This document shows, in pieces, positions 1-10,943 of a stretch of 64,000 nt of DNA. How positions within the stretch are numbered: position 1 is the stretch's first letter; each line of letters begins with the position of its first letter. Source of the DNA: Asterella californica (taxonomy: Eukaryota > Streptophyta > Marchantiopsida > Marchantiales > Aytoniaceae); assembly GCA_036924285.1 (NCBI GenBank), contig JAYKYS010000004.1, positions 27,312,001 through 27,376,000 on the forward strand. Direction: 5' to 3'. The notes under the pieces are model-generated. The model ran no database searches, was not told where the DNA came from, and worked only from the letters and a program-made list of their open reading frames with translations. The translations under genes and the position numbers were made by a program.

Positions 1-3000
1 ATACACTGAGGTTTGAACCCCTTGCCTCATTTTTCAAAACAAATCTTGTAACCCTATGCTATCACGTCGTGTCATTTCGACATCCAACTACAGTTATAAA
101 GAGATTTTCCTCCTCCATCGTGCATCTTTCAAGCTGCTACCGCTGAGTTTGCTATCAAGTGCAAACTCAGCGGTATTGCAGTGATTGTCAATTTTTGAAA
201 ACGATTAGACCAAAACTAAATTTTAGAATGTTAACAGTATGAGTGATGCCCAGGCTTCTGAAGCCTCATATGTCTCACGTTTGTACTAGTAGTTCTTGGA
301 TGACTTGTTTATCCATTGTCTTGGCTTTTTTTGTACTAGTAGTTCTTGGATGACTTGTTTATCCATTGTCTTGGCTTTTTTTATGGCTTGTGTTTTTTGA
401 AACCAATATAGTATTTTAACATGTGTCAAATTTCTACGTCAGTTTCACAATAGCTAGATATATGTGGATTGAATAGAAGATCGTTTCATTTCTACCTAAA
501 TTGCTGTGAAATATTTTCACCAAACACTGAGTGCTTTAGTTTTGGTGCTCATGCCACCACTTTGTGTAGCAGTATCATGATCCATTTGTAGATTTTGATG
601 GAGTTAGGACAGCTTCAAAATAAATGTTGTGGTGTTTGTTCTGTACCCAAACATACATTATATATAGACAATATCAGAAGGAACCTCCATGCATTAGTTA
701 CAAACTCAACTCATCATCCAAAAAAGTTGTGCTCTATTTTGATATGACATGGATTCTATATTTCATTCCACCATGCTTTATTTGAAGGATCAATGTATTT
801 TGATATGGTCCACTTTTGTATCATTTGTTGATTTTTTCTTTGTGGTGACCATTCGAATTCGAACACGTGACAAGTTTGATGAAACATTTGATTTTATAAA
901 TATACAATACATACTTCAAAACAATGCAGGAATATTACAAGAATAAGTATCTAGTGTTTTGATGCACATTGGTTGATAAAAATCTTGCAAGGATATGTGT
1001 CTAGTGTTATGATGTGCAAATATTTTTTATGTAAAAGTTGACAAACACACATGTGGTACTATATCATGTTCACTTGGATGTATTTCTTGACTTTTATCAA
1101 ACTAGTTAAAAATTAACATTGATATTTTTTTAGTTAGGTAGATTTGGTTAAGTTGCATAAGCAAAATGAATTACTTGTGATGATTTTAAAGTATATCAAT
1201 AAGTGTTTCGTAGAAGAAAGTGACGTTTAGTTAGGTGCAGTTTAGAAATATATTGTGAGTAGATCAATGGAAAAAAGATATTCATTGGTTGGTTATTTTT
1301 GGTAAAAGAATCAAAATATACCCTTAGGATTCAAAGGGCAGACAGTTCGCTAGAGAGGAGATCACTAGAAGTGTAAGATATCATTGGAAAGTCTTTTATA
1401 AGACTGTACGTAAGGAATAAATATTCTAACGATTTGAGATTGACAAGACAAATATTTGACGATCACCTCTTTTCAATACCCAATGCCAATCCAATGGTTG
1501 TAGTTCTTAGTATAAATACTCCTAATCCTATCCCTCCTCTTTGCCTTAACAATGGTGCGTCACTTGTTGAACTGTGAGCAAGGAGGGAGCACTATGCCTA
1601 TATAATCAGATTTTGTGTTTGTTATGTCAATCAAACGATAATAATGTAGTGCTGAGGATTTTAGTTTTGGATAGGCAGGTCTAGGATTTGAATTTTTGTA
1701 CTTTTTTTGTCTCTCTAACCGCATGTCGCTTGCTTAATGTACTTGAATCTCTTTTGTGTGCGGACGTAGGCTGCGGACTTAGGGTACTTGGTGAAAACTG
1801 CACAAACACTTAGCTTCTGCAAGTTCAAGATTTAGCAAAAAACCAGGACAACAATATCTAGCAATGGTCACTCACATGTGTTCACTCGTCATTAAGAATG
1901 CTAAGAAGATGGCTAGCAAGAGATAAATACTAGGTAATTGGATCAAGTAACAAACGACTTCTCATATCGTACAACTAGGCTACATGAGTGATGAATGAAC
2001 AATGATATGCTACAATAATGAAATGAAGAAAGCTAGAAAATAACATTAGAAGACTAGCTTTCAAATGAGACATATGTTGGTTTCCTCTCATTCACAATTG
2101 AAGTTGCGGAAGAGGTAAGTGCTCTAGCTTATCCTATGAATGAAGTCTAAGATTCATTCATCTTGATAACAAGTAGTGGAAAGACCAATCTATCTTTTTA
2201 AGAATTTGACGGAAATCAAGGTTTAGAAAAGCAATCTCTTTGTCGTGGCTTGTTGCATGGTTTAAGACTTCATTGCATGCAAAGAAAGTGTGGAAGATGG
2301 ATTTTCTTGAAAGAAAAGCTGATTCTTGTCATAGAATGATCTGTTGGAGATTTCTAGAGAGCTTCAATTTTAGTATCTTCTCCCTAATTTTCTAGCTTTG
2401 TATTAGGTGAGGGGGAACTCTTACTTTGCAAAAGTCTTCAGTCAATATTTTAGAACTCAACACAATGTCCTCACTGAACTGAACTTCTTTAGTTGAAATT
2501 TTTTCTTTGCATGCTGAGTGATTTACGTATGAGTTTTCTAGTCACACTCACGTTTAAGAGGAGTAATCTCCCGAAAACTCTGCAATGTTCTCTTGCCAAT
2601 ACTCTCTTGATGATATCTTCACAAGCATTTATGGTTGAAGAAAGTAATTTATGTATTACCTTGCAATTAGCAGAACCAACGGGAAAGTGGCATATCTTTC
2701 CACCAAATGTCTTTCTATTAAATATGGAAAGATATGAACTCCAGGAAAATTCAGTAACCAATTAAGTGCTACATGTGATAATATGAATATTATGTCCTTG
2801 ATTTAAAACATCTAACGTAGTAGTACATTCTAATTTCCTTGTATTCACAAAACACGAAATAGAACACTTTCTTTGGGTAGAATATCCTTGGAATTGTCAC
2901 TATCAAACCGTTTATATTCACTTAGTGAAGTCACTAAAACAAGAAAATATGACTATACATCTAGATAAAACTTATAAGAAGTGATTAAAACCAGTGTACT

Positions 3001-4189
3001 GAGTACAAAAGCATGAAAAGAATATATTCTTTTTCCTCCCGATGTATTTTAAGTCTGAAGAATAGATTCCCTTTTTCTCCAAAAATCCTCGAGATCTCTT
3101 TCAAGATTAAATAGTTTGTTCCGAGACGAATCATAGCTTGTAATAGCTTTAAATTGATCCCTTATTTCATAGATCAAGTTGGAATTAATTCACAGTCACC
3201 AAAAGCATTTTCTGCAAAAAGAGTTAAATTTCTAAGTTCTGTGAAAGCAAAACCCGCAAAATAAGCGTCATCTGGGTCACCCGGAGCACTTGTAGTCATG
3301 CTCTTTCGACCGTAGCAGCAAAATCATTAGTTCTACCGGGTTGAGTGCTTGAGGACATTCGAAAGAGAATCCCACGAAGGAAACAGAGAACAGATCTGTA
3401 AACCGTTCATGTCCCTCAGACGGGGTACCACAAGGAGGCCCCATCCTGTGCGACCAAGGTACACACAACTACGAGCTCTCAGACACGAAGTCATAAATTA
3501 CATCAAAGTTACGTGTATTACGGTTCCAAGGCTCTTGAAAAAGTACTGCCATACACTTTGACACACCACATTCATAACTCGATGCCGAAATACTTCAGCT
3601 AGGTTCATGTGACGTGCAGTCCACTGCTAGTCATGGAACTACCAGTAGACCGACAAGCATGTTCAACAAGTGCTAAATTCTACAAGTTGCTAGTACACTT
3701 CATATCTAATCTAACATGGTAGCCGAAACCACCGGAGCTACAGATATTAAGGGCAGACGTTCCCCTCTAACTGTTTGTTATTGAGGGAATAACTCCGCAA
3801 ACAATGTGTTGAGAAGATCTTCAAAACCTAATTCCTATACTTACAAGCCTGCCTAGACACCTGAGCAGTATCTCTTCAAGCCAATAATCTGCACATTTGT
3901 TATCACAAGACGCAAGTTACGATATACAATGGTACACGCGTAACGCAGTTTTGGGAGAAAACACTGACTTCCCTCGCACACTTAGGTAACCCCCAAAATA
4001 GTTTTGAACCTATGCAAGTACAAAGTGAGTAACAAAGGGTGGTGAACATATATGCTAACTTGGTTTGAGAAGTTGGCATACGACGTAAGTTACGGTATAG
4101 TTAAACGGATTCCAGACTGCAGTCTGCATGGAAACTTGGGGTAATTCCATGTGCTCAAAGAACTACTTACTGACGAGGCAGTAGGAGAC
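1..4189. other. AT-rich intergenic stretch, no gene recognised
   Basis: I found no ORF with a recognisable domain here. The ORFs present are short, and several are antisense mirrors of each other (for example around 2490-2765). The only clear structure is the 50-bp tandem duplication at 281-380. The part next to 4189 is presumably the 3' UTR and downstream flank of the SYP7 gene, which is transcribed leftwards. Confidence 0.5.
281..380. repeat. Exact 50-bp tandem duplication
   Basis: The unit starting TTGTACTAGTAGTTCTTGG and ending in a T-run occurs twice back to back (281-330 and 331-380) with no differences. The lack of divergence suggests a recent event, or an assembly artefact. Confidence 0.9.
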
Positions 4190-7098
4190 TTACTTGTATA
4201 GGTACGCAGCAATTCCCAGACAAATGGCTAGTAAGATGATGTCGATGCAAAAGTTGCGACTAGATCGCATCTGCAAAACGGAAATACGACAAGAGCCTCA
4301 GCGTCAGACCTGTAATCAGATGAGAGTGCCAACTGTCTCCACTGGCACTTCATCCGAGCAGAGGAAGCTGGATGCTCAAATAAACTCATTACTTCAGTCC
4401 TGTCCCTAAAGGACAAAGATCTCGCAACGCGGTGACCAAAGGTTCGACAGAATAAGTGGTATACCATGACGTTCACCTTCCAGAAGGTGAAGGAATAACA
4501 TGAACTTAACCTCTCCGAGGCAGCATGATAGTATACTCAGTATGATACCAGAGTAGAGGCGCTTAACAATGGAAAATCAAGAGTCATTTCCTACGGGTGA
4601 CCACTCGTCCTTTCAAGTTGGAAGGTTTCTACTTACAGAGGTTACAACTTCCTTCAACCTTTTGTTGGTGTTTCTTAAATCGGCAGTAGCCTTGTCAACC
4701 TGAAATTTTCTCCGACCGATCAGATCAGGCGACGAACACGGAGTCTAACATTTTGGTACATTTTGGCAACGTCCAAATTTTATTTCAATAGCGTTACCAT
4801 GCCAAGATCACATAAAAGTTTACCTTGGTGTCAATCTCATCAATAAGAGGCACCTGTCTATCCAACTCCTGCAAAAGCAGACCACATGCATGAATGAGTA
4901 TGAAGCATTTACTTTATCTCATCGTCGAGCCATTTGCTTGCTTTAGGAAAAAATAGAATATAACACAAGCCTAGACTCACTTCATTGATGTCACCAGCCA
5001 TGTTTCTCAGTGTGGCAAGACCATCGGCGATGTGGTCGAGACCTTGATCCTGAATGAAAACAAGAGAAAAAAGTATTTCAGAGACTGGGATGACGTAACA
5101 CTACTTTCTAGCCACTCGGATGCAAACTGAATCTCCGATATCAAGTAAATGCGCGTCTCGTCGGAGCAGAATACTACAATCAACGTTACAACAATAAGAG
5201 AACGTGAATACACACCTGCTTTTCTCTGCGATACTCGTATTCGTTACGAAATCCTTTTGATTCCTCGGTTTCGGAGTAATGGTCTGGGTTGAGATTGTCA
5301 TCTGGAAAGCAAAAGAGTGACATAAGGACAAAACCAGTGCTTCGACAAACTTTCGCAGAAGATTGGATTGCATATCTAGCATATAAGCAAACGGCCTCTA
5401 CAGCACAGTGACAGGCAAATTCCGCCTTCGCAACATAACAGGCTTCTGATAGAATTTATCGGAGTTCGGGAACCAACCTACAAAACCAACTGAACAATAC
5501 TCCCAGGAAACAAGATGAGGAACTTACAAACTTTTAATGTTATCTATAGTTCAACCATAGTGACAGAAGTATCATGAACCTACCAGGAGACATGACATCA
5601 ATTCTGATTTCACTTCGTGGACCTCCGCTCCATCCTCCATTAGCCGGTCGCCGAGAGAGTGCTGTGCCATCAGGAATTTCTTCTATCCTTTGCGCGAGAC
5701 CGAGCGCAAGATCCGGACGTGCTTCAAGCTCTTCCTTGGACAAACCTTTCATCTGCCAGAAACAAAGACATCTAAACTACTAAGAGTTCAACTTCGACCA
5801 GAAGGCAAGTCATATAGTCACTAGGAACGGGGAATATTATAATGATATTCCCACTTTCGCTCAGCTGGCAGCCTGCTAACGACAGATCCTAGAAAAATCT
5901 TCCCATGATGATTTGTAGGCGTAGTCTACGTCAATCCTCCGTTTTATAGGAGCTGTTGCACGCTGTTATGCATAGAGCGAATGGCCGAGAAAGAAAACGC
6001 CACGAATCTGACCTCCGGCAAGGGCAATACCCTTTCTCTTTCAGCCTTCATTCGCAATGCGAATATAACGGGAGAGAAGATGGTGCAAAGCTTCTCCGCA
6101 ATTCACTCTTTCATAGCGAAGATGACTTCCTCATTGCTGTCCGGGGCACCCTCCTGATGCTAAATCCATACGTTGCATGCTTATGTTTCTTGGGTATCAA
6201 ACAAATTGGGCTAAAAAGAAGACTAATTCCATCAGGCAGTGGAACAGACCTTTCTCAAGGCTAGTTTCTGCAGCTTCGGGATCTCCTTCTGTAGTGCTGC
6301 CTTTTGACGGCGCACTTCAGCATTGAGAGTGATAACAACCGCCCTGTTTTTCTCACTGAGAGCCTCATCCGATTTCTACAGCCATAGAGGACAATCAGAA
6401 CATTAACTTAATGAAGAAAAAGGGAACCCACACCGTACTATACGAGCAACGTGAAATTCTGGAACTGCAAATGAACAGAGAATATCTACACATCCATTGT
6501 CGGCAACCTCCACATTCTTGTTCCAACATGTCTGACAAAGAGAAAGAGTGCAGAGAGATTATGTAAGAGACAGTGTTTAACAATCATCTGTTAATCAAAC
6601 GCAGGGACAACCAAGTAAAGAGAGAATCCGTGACCGAAAGGAGGAGTTGGAGGAGACAATCGGAACCTTGACGATCAGAACTTCACATAAGAAAAGCAGC
6701 CGCTGCGGGCAAAATGTACAATAAAAAGCCCGGCAAACGACTCCAGAAGACGGGTGACAGGTGACGAATTTCTGAAGCGTGCATGGAGATCAAATGCACA
6801 ACGAGCTTGCTCACAGGCAGTGAACACGTGCATCTTTGACCAGTGTCACTCATGGTGATGCAGAGGAAGTCAAACACGGAGTATACCTTTGTAGCAATCC
6901 CACACAAAAAAAGAAAACAGTCCCAAGTATTGCACAAACCTCCAATGCAGCCTGGATGTCCGCTTCGAGGACGGTGTACAACTTCAGAAATTGGTCGCCG
7001 CTGGTGTTCGACATATCCGTCCTTTGCTTGTCCACGTCATACTTGTCATATTTCTTGCACATAGCATCCACACGAGTCAATATGTCTATGACGCTCAT
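4190..7098 (-). CDS. SYP7: SYP7-type Qc-SNARE (syntaxin of plants 7 family)
   Basis: This is a plant-specific Qc-SNARE of the SYP71/72/73 group. Family members act in ER-linked and plasma-membrane/cell-plate membrane fusion. Eight minus-strand exons join in consistent phase: 7098-6940, 6375-6250, 5752-5584, 5301-5216, 5049-4981, 4868-4824, 4699-4637 and 4270-4190, giving 265 residues, the usual family length. Exon 1 opens with MSVIDILTRVDAMCKKYDKY, the hallmark SYP7 N-terminus, which fixes the start. The SNARE coiled coil runs from about residue 160 to 235, with the central-layer glutamine in ELDRQVPLIDEID. The protein ends in a tail anchor, CIDIILLAICLGIAAYLY, followed by K and stop. All introns begin GT and end AG. 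No lesion is visible. An ORF inside intron 1 (6395-6583) is not needed by the model. Confidence 0.95.
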
Positions 7099-7560
7099 CT
7101 TGTTCTGTTACAATTGACCAAACTTCCAATTTCTGTTCTCTTTCCCTTATCTGCTGGGAATGCTTAGCTCCTCCCAACAACTTCCCGGCTTCCTCTCCTC
7201 TCCTCCGCGTCAGAGAGAGAAGACAGCTTCCCTGCAACCGCAACCTACATAATCTATCAACACGACTGCAAGGCCTCCTACAGCTAACGCCTCCCAGCTC
7301 GCCCGCTTCCTCCTTCCTATCCTGTCCTGTCCGTGCCTTCCTTCTTCGACTCACGATCACTAACTTTTACTGCAAACCACAAACGACGTACAGATCTCGT
7401 ACTCCTCCTGACATCAATGTCAGGAGCAAGCAAGATCTACACTTCACTTCTCTTGCTGCAATCGATGAATCGTCAACCAGCATTCGAGGAAAGTGGAACA
7501 GATAGATGGATCGAACAGCTCGGATCGAACAGCTCCTCTCTCCCGCTCAACTAGTCCAGC
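7099..7560 (-). promoter_or_regulatory. 5' leader and promoter-side flank of SYP7
   Basis: The sequence upstream of the SYP7 start is strongly CT-rich on the plus strand (GA-rich on the transcribed minus strand), especially 7160-7330. That is common in plant 5' leaders. A 13-base direct repeat (GGATCGAACAGCT) lies near 7508-7533. No TATA box or transcription start can be fixed by eye. Confidence 0.35.
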
Positions 7561-8713
7561 GCGCCTTCGAGCTGCCTCCTCCTCCAACGGGAAGATGAAG
7601 GCACTCACGCTCGCACACACTCTCTTTCCCTCTCAGCGAATGGTCGATTAGTTAACCACAAGCCAGAAGTTAACTCACAGAGTCACACCTTTCCATCGTC
7701 ATTAGAGCTTACTGTGGGCAACGAGTTGTCTCATGAGCTAGTACCCTCTACGGTTTGCCTATACAGTTACTCCCCTCGAGTTCAGGTTCGGATGGAGTGA
7801 GCCTAAAGGTCGTAACTGTAGTTTACCCAGGCTTTGGTTTACGCGACGACCGCTTTGAAAAGGGCGTAAGTACCGTTGCCAGCCTGGTGATAGCGAATTT
7901 TGATTCTTCATAGACTGGGCCCACAGTCGGCAGTGGAGTCTGAGTGCACAACTGCAACCGCTGGATGCACCCAATCGCGTTCGGCCAGTTGGTGATGCTA
8001 CACTGAGTTCACGGCGATTAGCGGCATAGCAAGTCTTTCTCCTGTTTTTCTCACCTGTTCGTGTTTATATATTCGCTTCCGATGTTTCTCCGGCCGAGGG
8101 AGTGCCGTGTTCTCTTCTCTTCTCTGTGTTGTCATGCTGATGATGTCCAGTCACGTCGCAACAAGTACAGGGTAGTATGTCCATATCACGGCTGGAGTTT
8201 ACGCTGTTGCAGGTGACGGAGCAATTATCAGAAGTTTTGTTTTATTCAAATTCAAACTGATATTAGTGCGTGTAAAAGCTAAGAAAGAAGATTCTCAACC
8301 TACAGAAGCGAAACAATCTTAATTTATATTGAATACGTTTATTTAAAAAACTTTTATTTAAATTGCTTTATTGAAAAGCAATTTTGTACATAGTCGTCAA
8401 TCGCTTATCATTGTATACATAAATTATAATAATAATTTAAAAATTCCGTAATATTTTGAAAAAATAAAATTGTTTATTTACATCTTATACAATTTCGTCA
8501 CAAAATGTTATAACCGAAATACTCCGGCATTTGCTTACGAATATCTCTAGAAACGTCTAAAAAAAGGACTCTTGGCCGCAATCATAGCACTCACTCGCAG
8601 GAAAAAACTATTGCCGGGAGATTCCAGCTTTGAAATGCATTAATAAGACGTATCAAAACAAACTAAGCAGATTCGTTACCACGAAAAAGAATAATAATGC
8701 TACTGCAATAACA

Positions 8714-8739
8714 AGGGGCTATGCGGTAGCATAGCCCCT
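8714..8739. repeat. Perfect 11-bp hairpin
   Basis: AGGGGCTATGC and GCATAGCCCCT are perfect reverse complements separated by GGTA. It is GC-rich within very AT-rich sequence. It resembles a terminator or Helitron 3' hairpin, but no element body or gene adjoins it. Confidence 0.8.
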
Positions 8740-9252
8740 AATCTGGATCTAATCCAATTCATTTTTGTGTTTCACTATCATTCTGTACGTTATCGTACTA
8801 ACGCATAGTAAAAATCATAGTTTCTCAATGGATAACTTTTTGTAGAGTTGTGGACTGGCTTGCTCGTAATCTGGTGAATTATAATTCATTCGATTAAGGT
8901 ATTGTTTGTATAAGTTTATGACAAGTATCGTAAAAGTTGTTATGTACTCAAGTTATACATTTTACATACCACCAAAAGAGGTGGTACATAAAAGATTTAA
9001 GTCTTCTGATGTAACTTCCGTAGTGAACATTAGTCATAAATTAACTACATTAATGATCTCCATAGAGCTAATTAATGCTCATGGCTTCTTATATGTATCA
9101 CTATTTGAAAATGAAGACACTTAAGACGGATAGAAAGAAAATGGAAGGAAAGTTGTTCGAGCCAAGCTGTTTAGAAACTTTTTGAGCATATCAAGAATTA
9201 CATAAAAAAAGGAACTGCTAGTTTTCTTTTAAGTTTAAATATGTTTTTTGTT

Positions 9253-9790
9253 GTGGAACGTCTTCACAACGTTCTGCAGATCGTCCCGTTGTTAAGAGGA
9301 AATTAATTCTTATACTTGTAAATCTTTTATTTTTGTATGGTGACGGAATGTCTTTGGAAAATTCCTGGATTACAGACAGTCTCGTGGTTCAGAAGAAAAT
9401 CAATATTTTAAAATTTGTTTGATTGCGGAACATCCTCACAACTTTCCTCAGATCGTCTTATTGTTGAGAGGAAGTTTATAAAAAATTTATTATATAATTA
9501 GTTTTAATTCTTGTTTGCTTGAGGAACGTCTTCACAACGTTCCGCAGATCATCCTGTGTTTTTATCTTCACAATAGAACGATCTGCATATCATTCTGTTG
9601 TTGAAGATGAAAATTAATACGGGTTTTTAAATTTTTTAATTAATTTTAATCCTTGTTTGGTTGCTGAACGTCTTCATAATGTTTCGCAGATCATCCTGTT
9701 GTTGAAGATAGAAAAAAAAAAGATTTATTTCTTTTGTTTGGAACCTTTTCATAATATTTTCCCATATCCTCCCGTTGTTGAGAGAAAAAA
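9253..9790. repeat. Array of diverged hairpin-forming monomers
   Basis: At least five full copies (near 9253, 9425, 9530, 9664 and 9739) and one partial copy (about 9575) share a core. The core consists of GCGGAACGT, a 7-base spacer CTTCACA, ACGTTCCGC, then AGATCRTCC and GTTGTTGARGA. The consensus is a 9-bp stem with a 7-base loop. Spacing is irregular (75-170 bp), with AT-rich filler between copies. No coding potential is seen. Confidence 0.75.
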
Positions 9791-10655
9791 TAATTTCTTA
9801 ATATTTTTAATGATAACCAAATTTGAACCGCAACAATCACTAATCATGGTAAATTTATACTAGTTTACGTCTTGGTCTGAGTGGGGACATAAACACGTCT
9901 GCTGCCATAAACTAGCAACGTGGAGTCCTCTCAAACCTTATGACCCACTTCCATAACACAATTCGTAAAAAAAATATGGGTAACGACATAACTTTAGTAA
10001 TTAATTTTTACAGGTTGAGATTTGAGTCTCCTTAATAGGGACATCACGGATCAACATTGTAAGCTTAGAGGATTTGGTGAACAAGATATTTCGTCAAATC
10101 GGCATGAAATTGAAAGTAAATGTTTGTCTCTTTTTTTAGTGAATTATCGTTCGGTGAGAAATATCTCAAAAAATATTCTCTTGTGATATGGTGTCCGTTA
10201 GTTCCAAGTATTCTTACATGTTTGCTCCTTAGTGCGTTGTCGTGGAGTCCACAGTTCTTAAATTATCATCCTCCTCTGGTTTTGACATACATTCAATATA
10301 CATCCAAAGTGTAGGAATGCCAAAGAGGGGGAAGAGTCCAAGCGAGAAGGTAGGTGGCAAAATACAATGATTCTATAAGGGGAAAGTGAACGGAAGACAA
10401 GGAATGTTAAATATGCATGTTCACTGAACTGGATACTAAAGGAAGATTAATAATCAAAAGATATTTGATTAGTGCACAAGAGACATGACAGAAAAGAAGT
10501 TGACCCATTTGACTGATCGGTTGACTGATAAATCTGTTAAACCCATGCCTGGAAACATTGAGAGATCAGGAGATAAACCATAAATACTGACTCGCCTGTC
10601 GCGCTTCAGAAAATACAAGTGCGGTCAGCTATACTCATGAATACAGTTACGTAGA

Positions 10656-10943
10656 GTTTAATTTAGTACATAACCCTTCCTGCCGGAAAGGTTAGGTACT
10701 AAATTAAACGTCTGTATATTTACCTCATCCATCGGAAGATGGAGGAGGTGAATATACATGAAAACATAATATACGAATGAACTCTTGATTTCCTTCATAT
10801 CGCATTGGAATGAACTCTTGATTTCCTTCATATGGCATTGGAATGTCAAACCTTGTACAACGTCCATAAATTTGCATCCAAACTCGAGCTGTTCCATCAT
10901 AAACCAGAGAAATATGTGATCTAAACGATCATATTTTCTCTCA
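10656..10943. repeat. Block of three inverted-repeat hairpins (copy 1 of a family)
   Basis: Hairpin 1 (10656-10709) pairs GTTTAATTTAGTAC... with ...GTACTAAATTAAAC, a 25-bp stem with two mismatches and a TGCC loop. Hairpin 2 (10713-10758) pairs TGTATATT/AATATACA and ACCTC/GAGGT. Hairpin 3 (10907-10943) pairs GAGAAATATGTGATC with GATCATATTTTCTC. A related block with the same first two hairpins is at 32248-32371. Confidence 0.8.
10776..10841. repeat. 33-bp tandem duplication
   Basis: The unit beginning AATGAACTCTTGATTTCC is present twice (10776-10808 and 10809-10841) and differs at one base (CGCATTGG versus GGCATTGG). It lies inside the hairpin block, between hairpins 2 and 3. Confidence 0.85.

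Noticed and set aside
6395..6583. 62-codon minus ORF between SYP7 exons 1 and 2
   Set aside because: Exons 1 and 2 join directly to give the conserved family sequence, so this is intronic.
8714..8739. Rho-independent-type terminator or Helitron 3' end
   Set aside because: The window is nuclear and no gene ends here. A CTAA follows the stem directly rather than after the usual spacer, and no Rep/helicase ORF is nearby.
9253..9790. CRISPR array
   Set aside because: The genome is eukaryotic, and the spacing and repeat divergence are irregular. There are no uniform spacers and no cas genes.
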